Source: Streptomyces sp. NBC_00523
Lineage (GTDB): Bacteria; Actinomycetota; Actinomycetes; Streptomycetales; Streptomycetaceae
Assembly (NCBI RefSeq): GCF_036346615.1
Contig: NZ_CP107836.1
Coordinates: 62,001-126,000 of the forward strand
DNA length: 64,000 nucleotides
Reading direction: 5' to 3'
In this document: piece by piece, positions 27,969 through 36,354 of the stretch
How the letters are laid out: every line of letters begins with the position of its first letter
Position numbering within the stretch: the stretch's first letter is position 1
Position numbers and translations under genes: made by a program
The notes under the pieces: generated by a model
What the model saw: the letters and a program-made list of their open reading frames with translations, nothing else
Database searches by the model: none
What the model was told of the DNA's origin: nothing

Positions 27969-30539
27969 TTACCAGCCGGAGTTGCCGCTGCCGCGCTGGA
28001 TGGTGAAGCCGCCGGTCATGTTGAGGGGTGCCTCGGCGGTTGCGGTGATCTTGGTGTTGGAGAAGGTGCCCTTGCCTCCGGCGTTCCCCTCGATGCCGTT
28101 GGCTCCGGTCCTGTCGATGGTCAGCCCGTCCACGCGCAGGTCGGAGACCTGCTTCTCCCAGGAGATGAGCAGTCCGCTGTAGGTGGAGTCCTCGACGGTG
28201 TTGTTCCGCAGGACGACGGGCTGGGTGATGTCGTGCTGGTCGGCGTACACCCACAGGGCGCCGAGCTTGGTGTTCCAGTTCACTTCCATGCTGCCGGTGC
28301 GGCGCAGGAGGTTGCCGGAGACGGTGGTGGTCCCGCTGAACGGTTCGCCGAACCTGGTGGAGACGGTGATGCCCGCGGCGGCGACGACGGTGTCGGAGAT
28401 GAGGTTGTTCTCGACGCTGTTGCCGTTTCCGCCGTAGACGGCGGCGCCGTTGGCGAGGGACGGCAGCTGAACGGTGTTGTTACGGAAGGCGCTGTTGGTC
28501 ACCGCGGCGCCGTCCGACCACATGGCCAGAGCGTCGTCCCCGGTGCCGCGGATGCTGCTGTTGGAGATGACTGTGTCCTTCACCGCGCCGTGCAGGTTGA
28601 CGCCGTCGGCGTAGGTGTTGCGGATGCGCAGATCGCCGGCCTTGAGGCCGGTGGTCGGGCCGGAGATCCACAGGCCGACCTTGGTGTGCTGGATCCAGAC
28701 GTTCTTGATGACGGACCCGGTGCCGAAGTCGCCCTCGATGGCGGCCTGGCCGCCGGCGTCGTCACGGACGGTGTTCTCACCGTCGATCATGAGGTTTTCG
28801 ATGGTGCTGGTGCCACCCTGCCCGAACAGGCCTCCCTTGAGGCCGGTGCCGCGCAGCACGGTGTGCCACACGCCCGCGCCGCGCAGCTTCACGCCGGAGA
28901 GGTTGATGTGGTCGGAGATCTTGTAGGTGCCGGCCGGGAGGAACAGGCCCTTGCCCTGGTTCTTGGCCGTGTCGAGTGCGTTGTTGAGGGCGGCGGTGAC
29001 GTCCTGGCTGCCCGGTGTGACGCCGAGGTCCGCGGCCGAGACGTAGCCGCTGGGCAGGGTGGCGGCGGATCCGGTCTCTTCGGCCTCGATCAGGTCGAGG
29101 GTGTAGGAGGCGGCGGTGTCGCCGGTGTCCTTCTGCAGCCGCAGGACGGTGCCGGCGGGCAGGGTCTGGCCGAAGGTGGCGCGGGTTTCGTCGAAGAAGC
29201 GGTGGCCCTGGCCCTCGCCCGGGTTGTTGGTGTACGGGTAGGCGCCGTAGACCCAGGCGTAGCGGGAGGTGAGGTGGAGGTCGGGCAGGGCCTTGCCGTC
29301 GGCGTATGCGCTGAGGGTGGCGTCGATGCCCTTGCCGTCGCCGCTGTCGGGCAGTGAGTAGCGCAGGTTGATGGCGTTCGCGGGCTCGGTGAGCTTGACC
29401 TCGACGTAGTCGCCGGTCTGGGTCAGCTTGACGGCCTGACGACCGGATGCCTCCGAGGCCACGGTGAGGTAGGTGCGGTCGGGGCCGATGGCCGACCCCT
29501 TGAAGCTGCCGGCTTCGGCCTCGTAGGTGGTGAACGGCAGGGTGGCACCTACGCCACTCGGGTCCGGGTCGGTGGGATCGCCGGGGTCGGTCGGGGTGGT
29601 GGGGGTGGTGGCCTTCAGGTGGTCGATGTTGACGTTGCCGCTGTCGTTGTCGGTGAAGGCGAGCTTGACCGTGTTGGCGCCCTTGGCGTACGAAACCGGG
29701 ACGTCGACGGTCGACCAGGAGGCCCAGCCGCTGGTGGCGGGCAGGGTGACCTGCGCGGTACTGCTTCCCACGATCAGGGTCAGCGTCTTGCTCGACCCGG
29801 TGCCGTTGGCGTAGCGGATGGTGAGGCTGCCGGCCCCGCCGTAGGCGGACTGCACGCTGGTGGTGAGGGACGCGCGGCCCTTGTTGGCGTCGGTCAGTCC
29901 GCCGACGTAGCCGCTGCCGGTGTATCCCGCGTGCTCCTGCTGGCTGACCGCGCCACCCGACAGGGTCGCCGACTCCGCCTCCAGCGTGGAGGGGTCTGCG
30001 GGGGTCGGGTCGTCCGGCTGTGCCGGGGTGGTGGCCTTCAGGTGGTCGATGTTGACGTTGCCGCTGTCGTTGCTGGTGAAGGCGAGGGTGAGGGTGTTGG
30101 CGCCCTGCGTGAAGGTGACCGGCACGTCGATGGTGGACCAGCTCGCCCAGCCGTCGGTGGCGGGCAGGGTGATCTGCTGGGCCGCGCCGCCCGCGGTCAG
30201 GGTGAGCGTCTTGGACGATCCGGTTCCGTTGGCGTAGCGGACGGCGACCGTTCCGGCGCCGGCGTAGGCGGACTGGAGGGTGGTCGCGATCGTGGCGCGG
30301 CCCTTGTTCGCGTCGGTCAGTCCGCCGACGTACGCGCTGCCGGTGTATCCCGCGTGCTCCTGCTGGCTGACCGCGCCACCCGACAGGGTCGCCGACTCCG
30401 CCTCCAGCGTGGAGGTGGCGGCGTAGGCGGGTGCGGGGGTGGCCAGGCTGTAGGAGAGGGCGCCGGTGAGGGCCAGGAGCATGGCGGCGGATATGGCGGC
30501 GGTGGGCTTGAGGGACTTGACGGTGCGGAGTTTCGACAC
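27969..30539 (-). CDS. Secreted GH87-like alpha-1,3-glucanase/mycodextranase
   Basis: 856 aa. The N-terminal signal peptide (residues about 1-39, ending PAPAYA) is followed by two nearly identical CBM6/35-type carbohydrate-binding modules (each begins STLEAESATLSGGAVSQQEH and ends GNVNIDHLKATTP), a Thr/Pro/Asp linker, a further jelly-roll-like region (FTTYEAEAGSFKG), and a right-handed beta-helix catalytic region (SDHINLSGVKLRGAGVW through SGLLISWEKQVSDLRVDGL). This order matches bacterial GH87 alpha-1,3-glucanases and mycodextranases. GTG 30539 has GGAAGGA 9 nt upstream; longer starts lack a signal peptide in place. It probably cuts fungal-wall-type alpha-1,3-glucan outside the cell and feeds the adjacent ABC transporter. 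Confidence 0.8.
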   Translation of the reverse strand: MSKLRTVKSLKPTAAISAAMLLALTGALSYSLATPAPAYAATSTLEAESATLSGGAVSQQEHAGYTGSAYVGGLTDANKGRATIATTLQSAYAGAGTVAVRYANGTGSSKTLTLTAGGAAQQITLPATDGWASWSTIDVPVTFTQGANTLTLAFTSNDSGNVNIDHLKATTPAQPDDPTPADPSTLEAESATLSGGAVSQQEHAGYTGSGYVGGLTDANKGRASLTTSVQSAYGGAGSLTIRYANGTGSSKTLTLIVGSSTAQVTLPATSGWASWSTVDVPVSYAKGANTVKLAFTDNDSGNVNIDHLKATTPTTPTDPGDPTDPDPSGVGATLPFTTYEAEAGSFKGSAIGPDRTYLTVASEASGRQAVKLTQTGDYVEVKLTEPANAINLRYSLPDSGDGKGIDATLSAYADGKALPDLHLTSRYAWVYGAYPYTNNPGEGQGHRFFDETRATFGQTLPAGTVLRLQKDTGDTAASYTLDLIEAEETGSAATLPSGYVSAADLGVTPGSQDVTAALNNALDTAKNQGKGLFLPAGTYKISDHINLSGVKLRGAGVWHTVLRGTGLKGGLFGQGGTSTIENLMIDGENTVRDDAGGQAAIEGDFGTGSVIKNVWIQHTKVGLWISGPTTGLKAGDLRIRNTYADGVNLHGAVKDTVISNSSIRGTGDDALAMWSDGAAVTNSAFRNNTVQLPSLANGAAVYGGNGNSVENNLISDTVVAAAGITVSTRFGEPFSGTTTVSGNLLRRTGSMEVNWNTKLGALWVYADQHDITQPVVLRNNTVEDSTYSGLLISWEKQVSDLRVDGLTIDRTGANGIEGNAGGKGTFSNTKITATAEAPLNMTGGFTIQRGSGNSGW
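29872..29992. repeat. Direct repeat copy 1 (carbohydrate-binding module)
   Basis: This 121-bp segment is 118/121 identical to 30295-30415, offset by exactly 423 bp (141 codons). The neighbouring stretch near 29606-29660 also matches 30029-30083 at the same offset. It records an in-frame tandem duplication of one binding module, with recent duplication or gene conversion keeping it uniform. Confidence 0.9.
30295..30415. repeat. Direct repeat copy 2 (carbohydrate-binding module)
   Basis: Partner of 29872-29992; three mismatches in 121 bp. It encodes the start of the first binding module just after the signal peptide. Confidence 0.9.
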
Positions 30540-30815
30540 GGCTGTGTGTCCTTCCGGGAGGGGGCTCGCCCATGAAAGGTCGGTGGCTGGGGCGAACGGG
30601 GGTGGCCGGGCAGGTCTGCGGGGCCTGGGTGCGGGTTCGACGTGGGAGGAACGGAGCCCGATCGTGGTGGCGGCGGGCAGTGACCGAGATGGCGGCCGGG
30701 GCAGGGCTGTGCTGCGGTGATGGCCGCTGTCGAGAAGTGCCGCAGGCGTCGTGGGGGTGATGGGCTGCGGCACTGTGGGTACGCCGGGCTCGCCCGTGGT
30801 GGCACCGGCTGAGGG

Positions 30816-31700
30816 TCAGCCCTTGAGGCTGCCGGCGGTGAGGCCCGCGATGATGTGCCGCTGGAAGATCAGGAAGATCACCAGCAGGGGGATCGAGGCC
30901 ATGACCATGCCGGCCAGGAGCTGGTTGGCGGGCATGAATTCGGCGAGTCGGTTGAGCGCGACGGTGATGGGCTGGCGTGCCGGGTCCGGGAGGACCAGGA
31001 GGGGCCAGAGGAAGTCCTTCCACACTCCGACGACGGCGAAGATGGAGACCACGGCCAGTACGGGCCGGGACAACGGCAGGACGACGGATACCAGGACGCG
31101 CAGGGGTCCCGCTCCGTCCATCCGCGCGGAGTCGAGCAGTTCGGCCGGAATCTGGTCGAAGAAGCGTTTCAGGATGAAGATGTTGAAGGCGTTCGCGCAG
31201 GCCGGCAGCCAGATCGCCCAGGGGGTGTTGATCAGGTTGGTGCCGAACAGCGGTACGTCGGTGACGGTCAGGTACGTCGGTACCAGCAGGGCGGATACGG
31301 GCAGCATCAGGGTGGCCAGCATCATGCCCAGGACGATGTTGCCCAGTGCGGGGCGCAGCTTGGACAGGGCGTAGGCGGCGGACACGTCGACGAGGAGCTG
31401 GGTGAGCCAGGCGCCTGCGGCCAGGAGCAGGGTGTTGAGGAAGTAGTGGCTCAGTCCGACGTTCGTCCATGCCTGGGAGTAGGACTCGGGGTGCCAGCTG
31501 TGCGGGACGAGGGTGGGGGTCGGGTCGGCCAGTTCCGAGGAGGACTTCAGTGCCCCGCTGGCCATCCAGTAGAGGGGGAAGACGAAGGCGAGGGTGAAAC
31601 CGAGGACGGTCGAGGACAGCACGAACCAGTAGAGGAAGCGGCCGGTGCGCCGGTTCATCTCCGCGGGGGCGATGAGGGTGCGTTCGGAGGTGTCGGACAT
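30816..31700 (-). CDS. Sugar ABC transporter permease (MalG-type)
   Basis: 294 aa with about six membrane segments, beginning FLYWFVLSSTVLGFTLAFVF. The cytoplasmic EAA loop reads AELLDSARMDGAGPLRVL (about 190-207), followed by VLPLSRPVLAVVSIF. A 17-residue-scale hydrophilic N-terminus precedes the first helix. Second permease of a carbohydrate uptake transporter (CUT1) with the genes upstream. No ATPase gene is nearby, so it probably uses the shared MsiK-type ATPase, as is usual in Streptomyces. AAAGGAA precedes ATG 31700; an 11-nt gap separates it from the first permease. Confidence 0.95.
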   Translation of the reverse strand: MSDTSERTLIAPAEMNRRTGRFLYWFVLSSTVLGFTLAFVFPLYWMASGALKSSSELADPTPTLVPHSWHPESYSQAWTNVGLSHYFLNTLLLAAGAWLTQLLVDVSAAYALSKLRPALGNIVLGMMLATLMLPVSALLVPTYLTVTDVPLFGTNLINTPWAIWLPACANAFNIFILKRFFDQIPAELLDSARMDGAGPLRVLVSVVLPLSRPVLAVVSIFAVVGVWKDFLWPLLVLPDPARQPITVALNRLAEFMPANQLLAGMVMASIPLLVIFLIFQRHIIAGLTAGSLKG

Positions 31701-31711
31701 GGTCGTTCCTT

Positions 31712-32656
31712 TCAGCCCTTGCTGCGGGTCAGCCGGAGGTACACCGCCGCGAAGAGGCCGAGGACGATGAAGAGCACCGTGCTCATGGCGCTGGCCATGC
31801 CGAAGTCGTTGTAGACGAACGCATAGCGGTAGAGCAGCAGCAGGACGGTCACGGTGGCGTCGTCGGGTCCGCCGCCGGTGAGCACGTACGGCTCGATGAA
31901 GACCTGCATGGTGCCGATGACCTGGAGCAGGAGGGTGATCATCAGGATGAACCGCATCTGCGGGATCGTCACGTGCCACAGCCGCTGCCGGATGGAGGCT
32001 CCGTCGAGTTCGGCTGCCTCGTAGACCTCGCCGGGGATGGAGCCGAGTGCGGCGAGGTAGATGAGGGTGGTGGTGCCCATGTTCGCCCAGGTGGAGACCA
32101 GGACGAGGGAGATCATGGAGAGGTTCTCCGACTCGAGCCACTGCTGGGCCGGCAGGTGGAGGGTCTCCAGGACGTTGTTGAACAGGCCCGGGCCCGGGTC
32201 GTAGAACCAGCGCCACAGCAGCATGGTGACGATCGGCGGCAGCATGACCGGGAGGTAGACGGTCATCCGCAGGTAGGAACGCGCGTGGCGGAACTCGTTG
32301 AGGACGACCGCGGTGAGGAAGGGGGCGGCGAATCCGAAGACGAGGGCGAGGAGGGTGAAGTAGCCGGTGTTCTTCCACGCGGTCACGAAGAGCGGGTCGT
32401 CGAAGAGCCGGCGGTAGTTGTCCCAGCCCACCCATGTGGCGGGCTGGGAGAAGGTGACCTCCTGGAAGCCGAGCAGCCAGCCGCGGATGATCGGGTACCA
32501 GGAGAAGAGTGCGAAGCAGAGCACGCCCGCGCCGAGGAAGCCGTAGGCGACGAGGTGCTCGCTGAGGCGGCGCCGACGCCTGCTCGGGTTGTTCATGCTC
32601 GCCTTCTGCGGCTCGGGAGGGGATACGGGTTCCCGGGTGAGAGTCGGAGCCGCCAT
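31712..32656 (-). CDS. Sugar ABC transporter permease (MalF-type)
   Basis: 314 aa with about six membrane segments and the EAA loop PGEVYEAAELDGASIRQRLW (about 218-237). A basic N-terminal stretch (NNPSRRRRRLSEH) precedes the first helix. It ends 11 nt before the next permease and starts 1 nt after the binding-protein stop, so it is tightly operonic. With its partners it imports the oligosaccharide released by the secreted GH87-like enzyme. Confidence 0.95.
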   Translation of the reverse strand: MAAPTLTREPVSPPEPQKASMNNPSRRRRRLSEHLVAYGFLGAGVLCFALFSWYPIIRGWLLGFQEVTFSQPATWVGWDNYRRLFDDPLFVTAWKNTGYFTLLALVFGFAAPFLTAVVLNEFRHARSYLRMTVYLPVMLPPIVTMLLWRWFYDPGPGLFNNVLETLHLPAQQWLESENLSMISLVLVSTWANMGTTTLIYLAALGSIPGEVYEAAELDGASIRQRLWHVTIPQMRFILMITLLLQVIGTMQVFIEPYVLTGGGPDDATVTVLLLLYRYAFVYNDFGMASAMSTVLFIVLGLFAAVYLRLTRSKG

Positions 32657-32657
32657 G

Positions 32658-34016
32658 TCACTTGACCGTCGCGAGGATGGTGTCGACCTTCTTGGACGCG
32701 TCCTTGAGCAGCTGGTCGAGGTCGGCGTCCTTCTTGGTCAGGACCGCCTGCATGACGCCGTCCAGCACCGTGTAGATCTGCTGGGCGTTCGGCGGTTCGA
32801 CCTTCTGGTCGAGGAGGTCGTTCCGCTCGGTGAACGGCTTGTAGTTCTTCTGCGGCACGTTGGCGTACTTCTGGTGGGCGCGTTCCTGCTTGTCTTCGGC
32901 CAGGCCGTTCAGGAGCCGGTCCAGCGGGAGGCCGATCGGGACGTCGTTGCCGGAGGCGCGCTTGTCCTCGAACTCGGTGCGGTCCGGGTTGAGGTACTTC
33001 CACAGGACCCACTCGATGCCGGCCCTGATCTTCTCCGGCGATGCCTTGGGGTTGAACATGAAGCCGTTGCCGCCGCCGAGGGTGGCCTTGCCGGGCATCG
33101 CGGCGACGCCGAATTCGCTGTACTTGCGCTCGAACTGCTTGACGATGGTGGGAATGTTGTCCGGCCCAGCCATGTACATGCCGAGCTTGCCGGAGCCCAT
33201 CATCTTCTGCACGTCATCGATCTGCAGCAGCTGCCGCGTACCCATGGAGTTGTCGGTCCAGCGCATGTCGTGCAGCATCTGGAGCGCGTCGCGGCCGGCC
33301 TTGCTGTCGAAAGCCGCCTTCCACTTCCCGTCCCCGTCCTGGGCGGCGATGTCGCCGCCCATCGAGTAGACCCATGACGTGAAGTGCCAGCCGCCCTGGT
33401 TGTTCTTGCTGTAGTCGGCGTAGCCGACGGTTCCCTCGCCCAGCGCGGTGATCTTCTTGGCGGCCTTGCGGACCTCGTCCCAGGTCGTGGGCGGCTTGTC
33501 GGGGTCGAGTCCGGCCTTCTTGAACAGGTCCCGGTTGTAGACCAGACCGAGGGAGTACTGGCCGTTCGGCAGGCCGTACAGACCGCCGTCGGGCCCGCTG
33601 AACACCTTCAGGTACTCGGGCTTGATGTCCTTGATGCGCGGCAGGTCCTTGGTGTACTTCGTGATGTCCGCACCCTGGCGACGCTGGATGAGACCCGCGG
33701 GGTCGGTGAAGTAGACGTAGTAGACGTCCTCCAGCTGCCCCCCGGCGAGCTTCGCGGAGAAGGTCTTGGGGTCCATCTGGCCCTCGCGGGCATCGATCTT
33801 GATCTTCGGGTGCTCCTTCTCGAAGGCCCTGACGTCCTCCTCGAAGTACTTCCGGTCCACCGGCTGGGTCTTGGGCGGCATGCCGTTCACCGAGATGGTG
33901 ACCACGCCGTCCTCGCTGCCCGAGGAAGGGGAGCCGCCGCAGGCGGCAAGCCCTCCGGTAAGCACGCAGGCTATCCCCGCGCCGATGAACCTGCGGCGAC
34001 TGCGCATTCCGCCCAT
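32658..34016 (-). CDS. Sugar ABC transporter substrate-binding lipoprotein
   Basis: 452 aa extracellular family 1 solute-binding protein. The twin-arginine-like N-terminus (RSRRRFIGAG) leads to a lipobox GLAACGG, with Cys near residue 26 lipidated. Typical features follow: KYFEEDVRAFEKEHPKIKID, YGLPNGQYSLGLVYNRDLF and GIEWVLWKYLNPD. ATG 34016 has GGAAGG 10 nt upstream. First gene of the transporter operon. A -35/-10 pair and a LacI-type palindrome lie just upstream. Confidence 0.94.
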   Translation of the reverse strand: MGGMRSRRRFIGAGIACVLTGGLAACGGSPSSGSEDGVVTISVNGMPPKTQPVDRKYFEEDVRAFEKEHPKIKIDAREGQMDPKTFSAKLAGGQLEDVYYVYFTDPAGLIQRRQGADITKYTKDLPRIKDIKPEYLKVFSGPDGGLYGLPNGQYSLGLVYNRDLFKKAGLDPDKPPTTWDEVRKAAKKITALGEGTVGYADYSKNNQGGWHFTSWVYSMGGDIAAQDGDGKWKAAFDSKAGRDALQMLHDMRWTDNSMGTRQLLQIDDVQKMMGSGKLGMYMAGPDNIPTIVKQFERKYSEFGVAAMPGKATLGGGNGFMFNPKASPEKIRAGIEWVLWKYLNPDRTEFEDKRASGNDVPIGLPLDRLLNGLAEDKQERAHQKYANVPQKNYKPFTERNDLLDQKVEPPNAQQIYTVLDGVMQAVLTKKDADLDQLLKDASKKVDTILATVK

Positions 34017-34084
34017 GACTGATCTACCTTCCGTGGATGCACTGCGCCGACGCCCCGTCAACCGAAGCCCCGGCGGATACGCAG

Positions 34085-34114
34085 AAGGTAGAAGTCAGTC
34101 ATGTAAAAAGTCAA
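34085..34114 (-). promoter_or_regulatory. Promoter of the alpha-glucan transporter operon
   Basis: Minus-strand TTGACT (34114-34109), 18-nt spacer, TACCTT (34090-34085). It lies about 70 nt before the binding-protein ATG and next to the putative LacI operator. Confidence 0.6.
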
Positions 34115-34118
34115 TGAC

Positions 34119-34132
34119 ATGTTGCAAAACAT
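34119..34132. promoter_or_regulatory. LacI-type operator candidate
   Basis: ATGTTGCAAAACAT has symmetric outer arms (ATGTT/AACAT) around a TTGCAA core, immediately upstream of the -35 box. It is the most likely binding site of the LacI-family gene that ends 3 bp further on. Confidence 0.55.
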
Positions 34133-34135
34133 TGA

Positions 34136-35161
34136 TTACTTCGGCTGTGACCTGCCGGAACTCGGCCTCGCGGTGGAGGACCGGACGATCAGCTCGGCCT
34201 GAAAGAGGGTCAGGCCCGGCACGACCTGTCGGCTGCGGATCTGCTCGTCGAGAGCCTCGATCGCGGCCTCGGCCATGGCGGCCACCGGCTGCCGGCACGT
34301 GGTCAGCGGCGGGTCGACCGCGCTCATGAACGCGGAGTCGTCGAAGCCCACCACCGAGAGGTCCTCCGGCACCCCGAGCCCGCGCCTTCGGGCCCCCCGG
34401 ACCGCCCCCAGTGCAAGGGTGTCGCTTCCGCAAACAACCGCGGTGACCCCCTGGTCGAGAAGATCGGAGATGGTGCGGGCGCCCGCCTCCAGGGCGAACA
34501 GGCTGTGGCCCACCCAGGGCGCCCACCGCCCCTGCTCCACTCCCCTGGACTGCCAGAACTGCGCGAACCCGCGCAACTTCCGTACGGACGGCACGTGACC
34601 GCTCGGGCCGACCAGCAGTCCGATGCGCTCGTGCCCCATCCCTTCCAAATGAAGCATCGCCTGCTGAACGGCCTGTGTGTCGTCGGCGGCGATCTGGACC
34701 AGGTCCGCGTTCTCGTCGGCGACGTTCACCATCACCATCGGCACCTGCCGCTCCTTCAGCGCGGCCCCCTGTTCCGCCCCGACATCCGCGTAGCTGGACC
34801 CGACGAACACGATCCCGCCTATGTTCTGCGCCAGCAGCATCTCGACGTAGTTGGCTTCGGAGACCCCATCTGCTGTACGAGTGCAAAGAACCGGCACATA
34901 GCCGCGCTTGTTCAAGCGCCCCGCCAACGCCTCCACGAACGAGGGGAAGACCGGGTTCTGGAGGTCGGGGACCACAACACCCACGAGAGGCGAACGCTCC
35001 GCGGCCGCGCCCGGCGGCCGCTTGAGGCCCAGAACGTCCAGCGCCCGCAGCACCCGCTCCCTGGTCGCGGCGGCGACACTCGGGCTGCCGTTCAGCACCC
35101 GCCGGACCGTCAGCTGGCTCACGCCCGCGAACTCAGCTACCTGCACCACCTTCATTGTCAT
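34136..35161 (-). CDS. LacI-family transcriptional regulator
   Basis: 341 aa. The N-terminal helix-turn-helix is VVQVAEFAGVSQLTVRRVLN with the hinge helix following (VLRALDVLGLKRP). The sugar-binding domain has VGVVVPDLQNPVFPSFVEAL, GIVFVGSS, RIGLLVGPSG and DLSVVGFDDSAFMSAVDPPLTT. Starts at 35161 or 35155 are equally likely, and neither has a good ribosome binding site. It lies directly upstream of, and in line with, the transporter operon, and probably represses it until an alpha-gluco-oligosaccharide inducer binds. Confidence 0.93.
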   Translation of the reverse strand: MTMKVVQVAEFAGVSQLTVRRVLNGSPSVAAATRERVLRALDVLGLKRPPGAAAERSPLVGVVVPDLQNPVFPSFVEALAGRLNKRGYVPVLCTRTADGVSEANYVEMLLAQNIGGIVFVGSSYADVGAEQGAALKERQVPMVMVNVADENADLVQIAADDTQAVQQAMLHLEGMGHERIGLLVGPSGHVPSVRKLRGFAQFWQSRGVEQGRWAPWVGHSLFALEAGARTISDLLDQGVTAVVCGSDTLALGAVRGARRRGLGVPEDLSVVGFDDSAFMSAVDPPLTTCRQPVAAMAEAAIEALDEQIRSRQVVPGLTLFQAELIVRSSTARPSSGRSQPK

Positions 35162-35654
35162 GACGCCACAGTACATGGGGTGCGCAAAATTCGTTCAGAA
35201 TCACGCAAGATTTGCCGGACAGCGGAGCGGCCGTTGGTCTTGGCCTGGGTGACCGTGGTGATGATCGCGATGACCGTGAAGACCAGGGCCAGGCTCGTCG
35301 CTCCGATCGTGGCCGGGACAACCGCGGCGGCCGTCGGGATGAGGGTGAGGAAGACGACGTCGCCGTCATCGCCCAGTCCTCGTTCGCCCCGCGCTGGGGC
35401 GAGGTGTTCCCGCGCTGGATGCCGGGATGGGGCGGGCGCCGGGTACCACGCTTGTCCGGGGCGAACAGCACGCCCAGGCGCCAGACCCCGGACGGGAGCA
35501 CCACCAGCGGCGCCGCGTAGGCGACCCGGCGGGCCCAGCGCGGCTCCCCGGTGGCGGGCTCGTGCGCCGCACGCCACGCCCGGAACAGGCGGCCCTCGCG
35601 GCGAGGCGCGCTTGCTGCTTCGTCAGTGGCCGTGGTCGGCCTGGCCTGGAACAT
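35158..35654 (-). pseudogene. Decayed membrane-protein gene with possible internal inversion
   Basis: Minus-strand frame 1 starts with ATG 35654 and encodes RWARRVAYAAPLVVLPSGVW, typical of a small Streptomyces membrane protein. The membrane-spanning tail PTAAAVVPATIGATSLALVF lies in another minus frame (about 35390-35158). The middle signature of the same kind of protein, RWGEVFPRWMPGWGGRRVP, is found on the plus strand at about 35388-35450. So the parts are split over two frames and two strands, which suggests a small inversion plus a frameshift. The family assignment rests on memory of similar proteins and is moderate. Confidence 0.45.
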
Positions 35655-35833
35655 CCGCGCTCCTCACGGCCCAGGCGGAGCCGCCGACGATGGGGTGCCC
35701 TTCGTCGGGGGTTCGGCTACGCCGGCAGAGGGCGTCCCGTACGGTCGGCCCGTGATGATCAGAACGGGCGGCCCCCGCCGTCTCGGCGTCCCAGCCTCCG
35801 AGGCACGACTGACCTTCGATACGGAGTCTTCCG

Positions 35834-36241
35834 GAGTACCCGCACACCCCGTACTACCGGACCTTCGAGACCGCGGTCGACGCGGACACCCACCTCTACG
35901 AGTTCGTCGTGCCCATGGTTCCCCCGACGTGGAACGAGCGGGAGTGTCGAGGAGTACGCCGCGCTGATGGAGCAGGGCACGGTCCCCACGGCGGTGGCGA
36001 TCTCCACCCTGGACGTGTGCCAGCCCGCCATCGACCGAGGAGACGACTACTTCGCGCACTGGGGCTGACCCACTTCCTCCTCGACGGACACCACAAACTG
36101 GAGGCCGCCGCCACCGCCGGTCGGCCGGTGCGGCTCCTCTCGCTGCTGGCCTTGGGCGAAAGCCTGGCTGAAGCGGAAGACACCGCCCGGCTGCCTGCCT
36201 TGCGCACGCGCCCCCGCAGGACCCGTGGGATCGGGTGGTAG
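35834..36241 (+). pseudogene. Frameshifted conserved hypothetical gene
   Basis: Three consecutive plus-strand frames carry one continuous protein: PYYRTFETAVDADTHLYEF (35834 to about 35945), then EEYAALMEQGTVPTAVAIST to DDYFAHWG (about 35946-36066), then LTHFLLDGHHKLEAAATAG to the stop at 36241. The joins at about 35945 and 36064 need single-base indels. There is no intact start. The LDGHHK segment is a conserved feature of an uncharacterised Streptomyces family. Either a true pseudogene or two sequencing errors. Confidence 0.65.
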
Positions 36242-36354
36242 ATGTCGGTACGTGACTCCGGCCGGCTACAACACGCTCCACCGGATTCGGTTGAATACAG
36301 GCCGACCGGCGGGGCACAGCGATCGGGCATCAGGTCAGGAAAGGGCAGGCGCAT

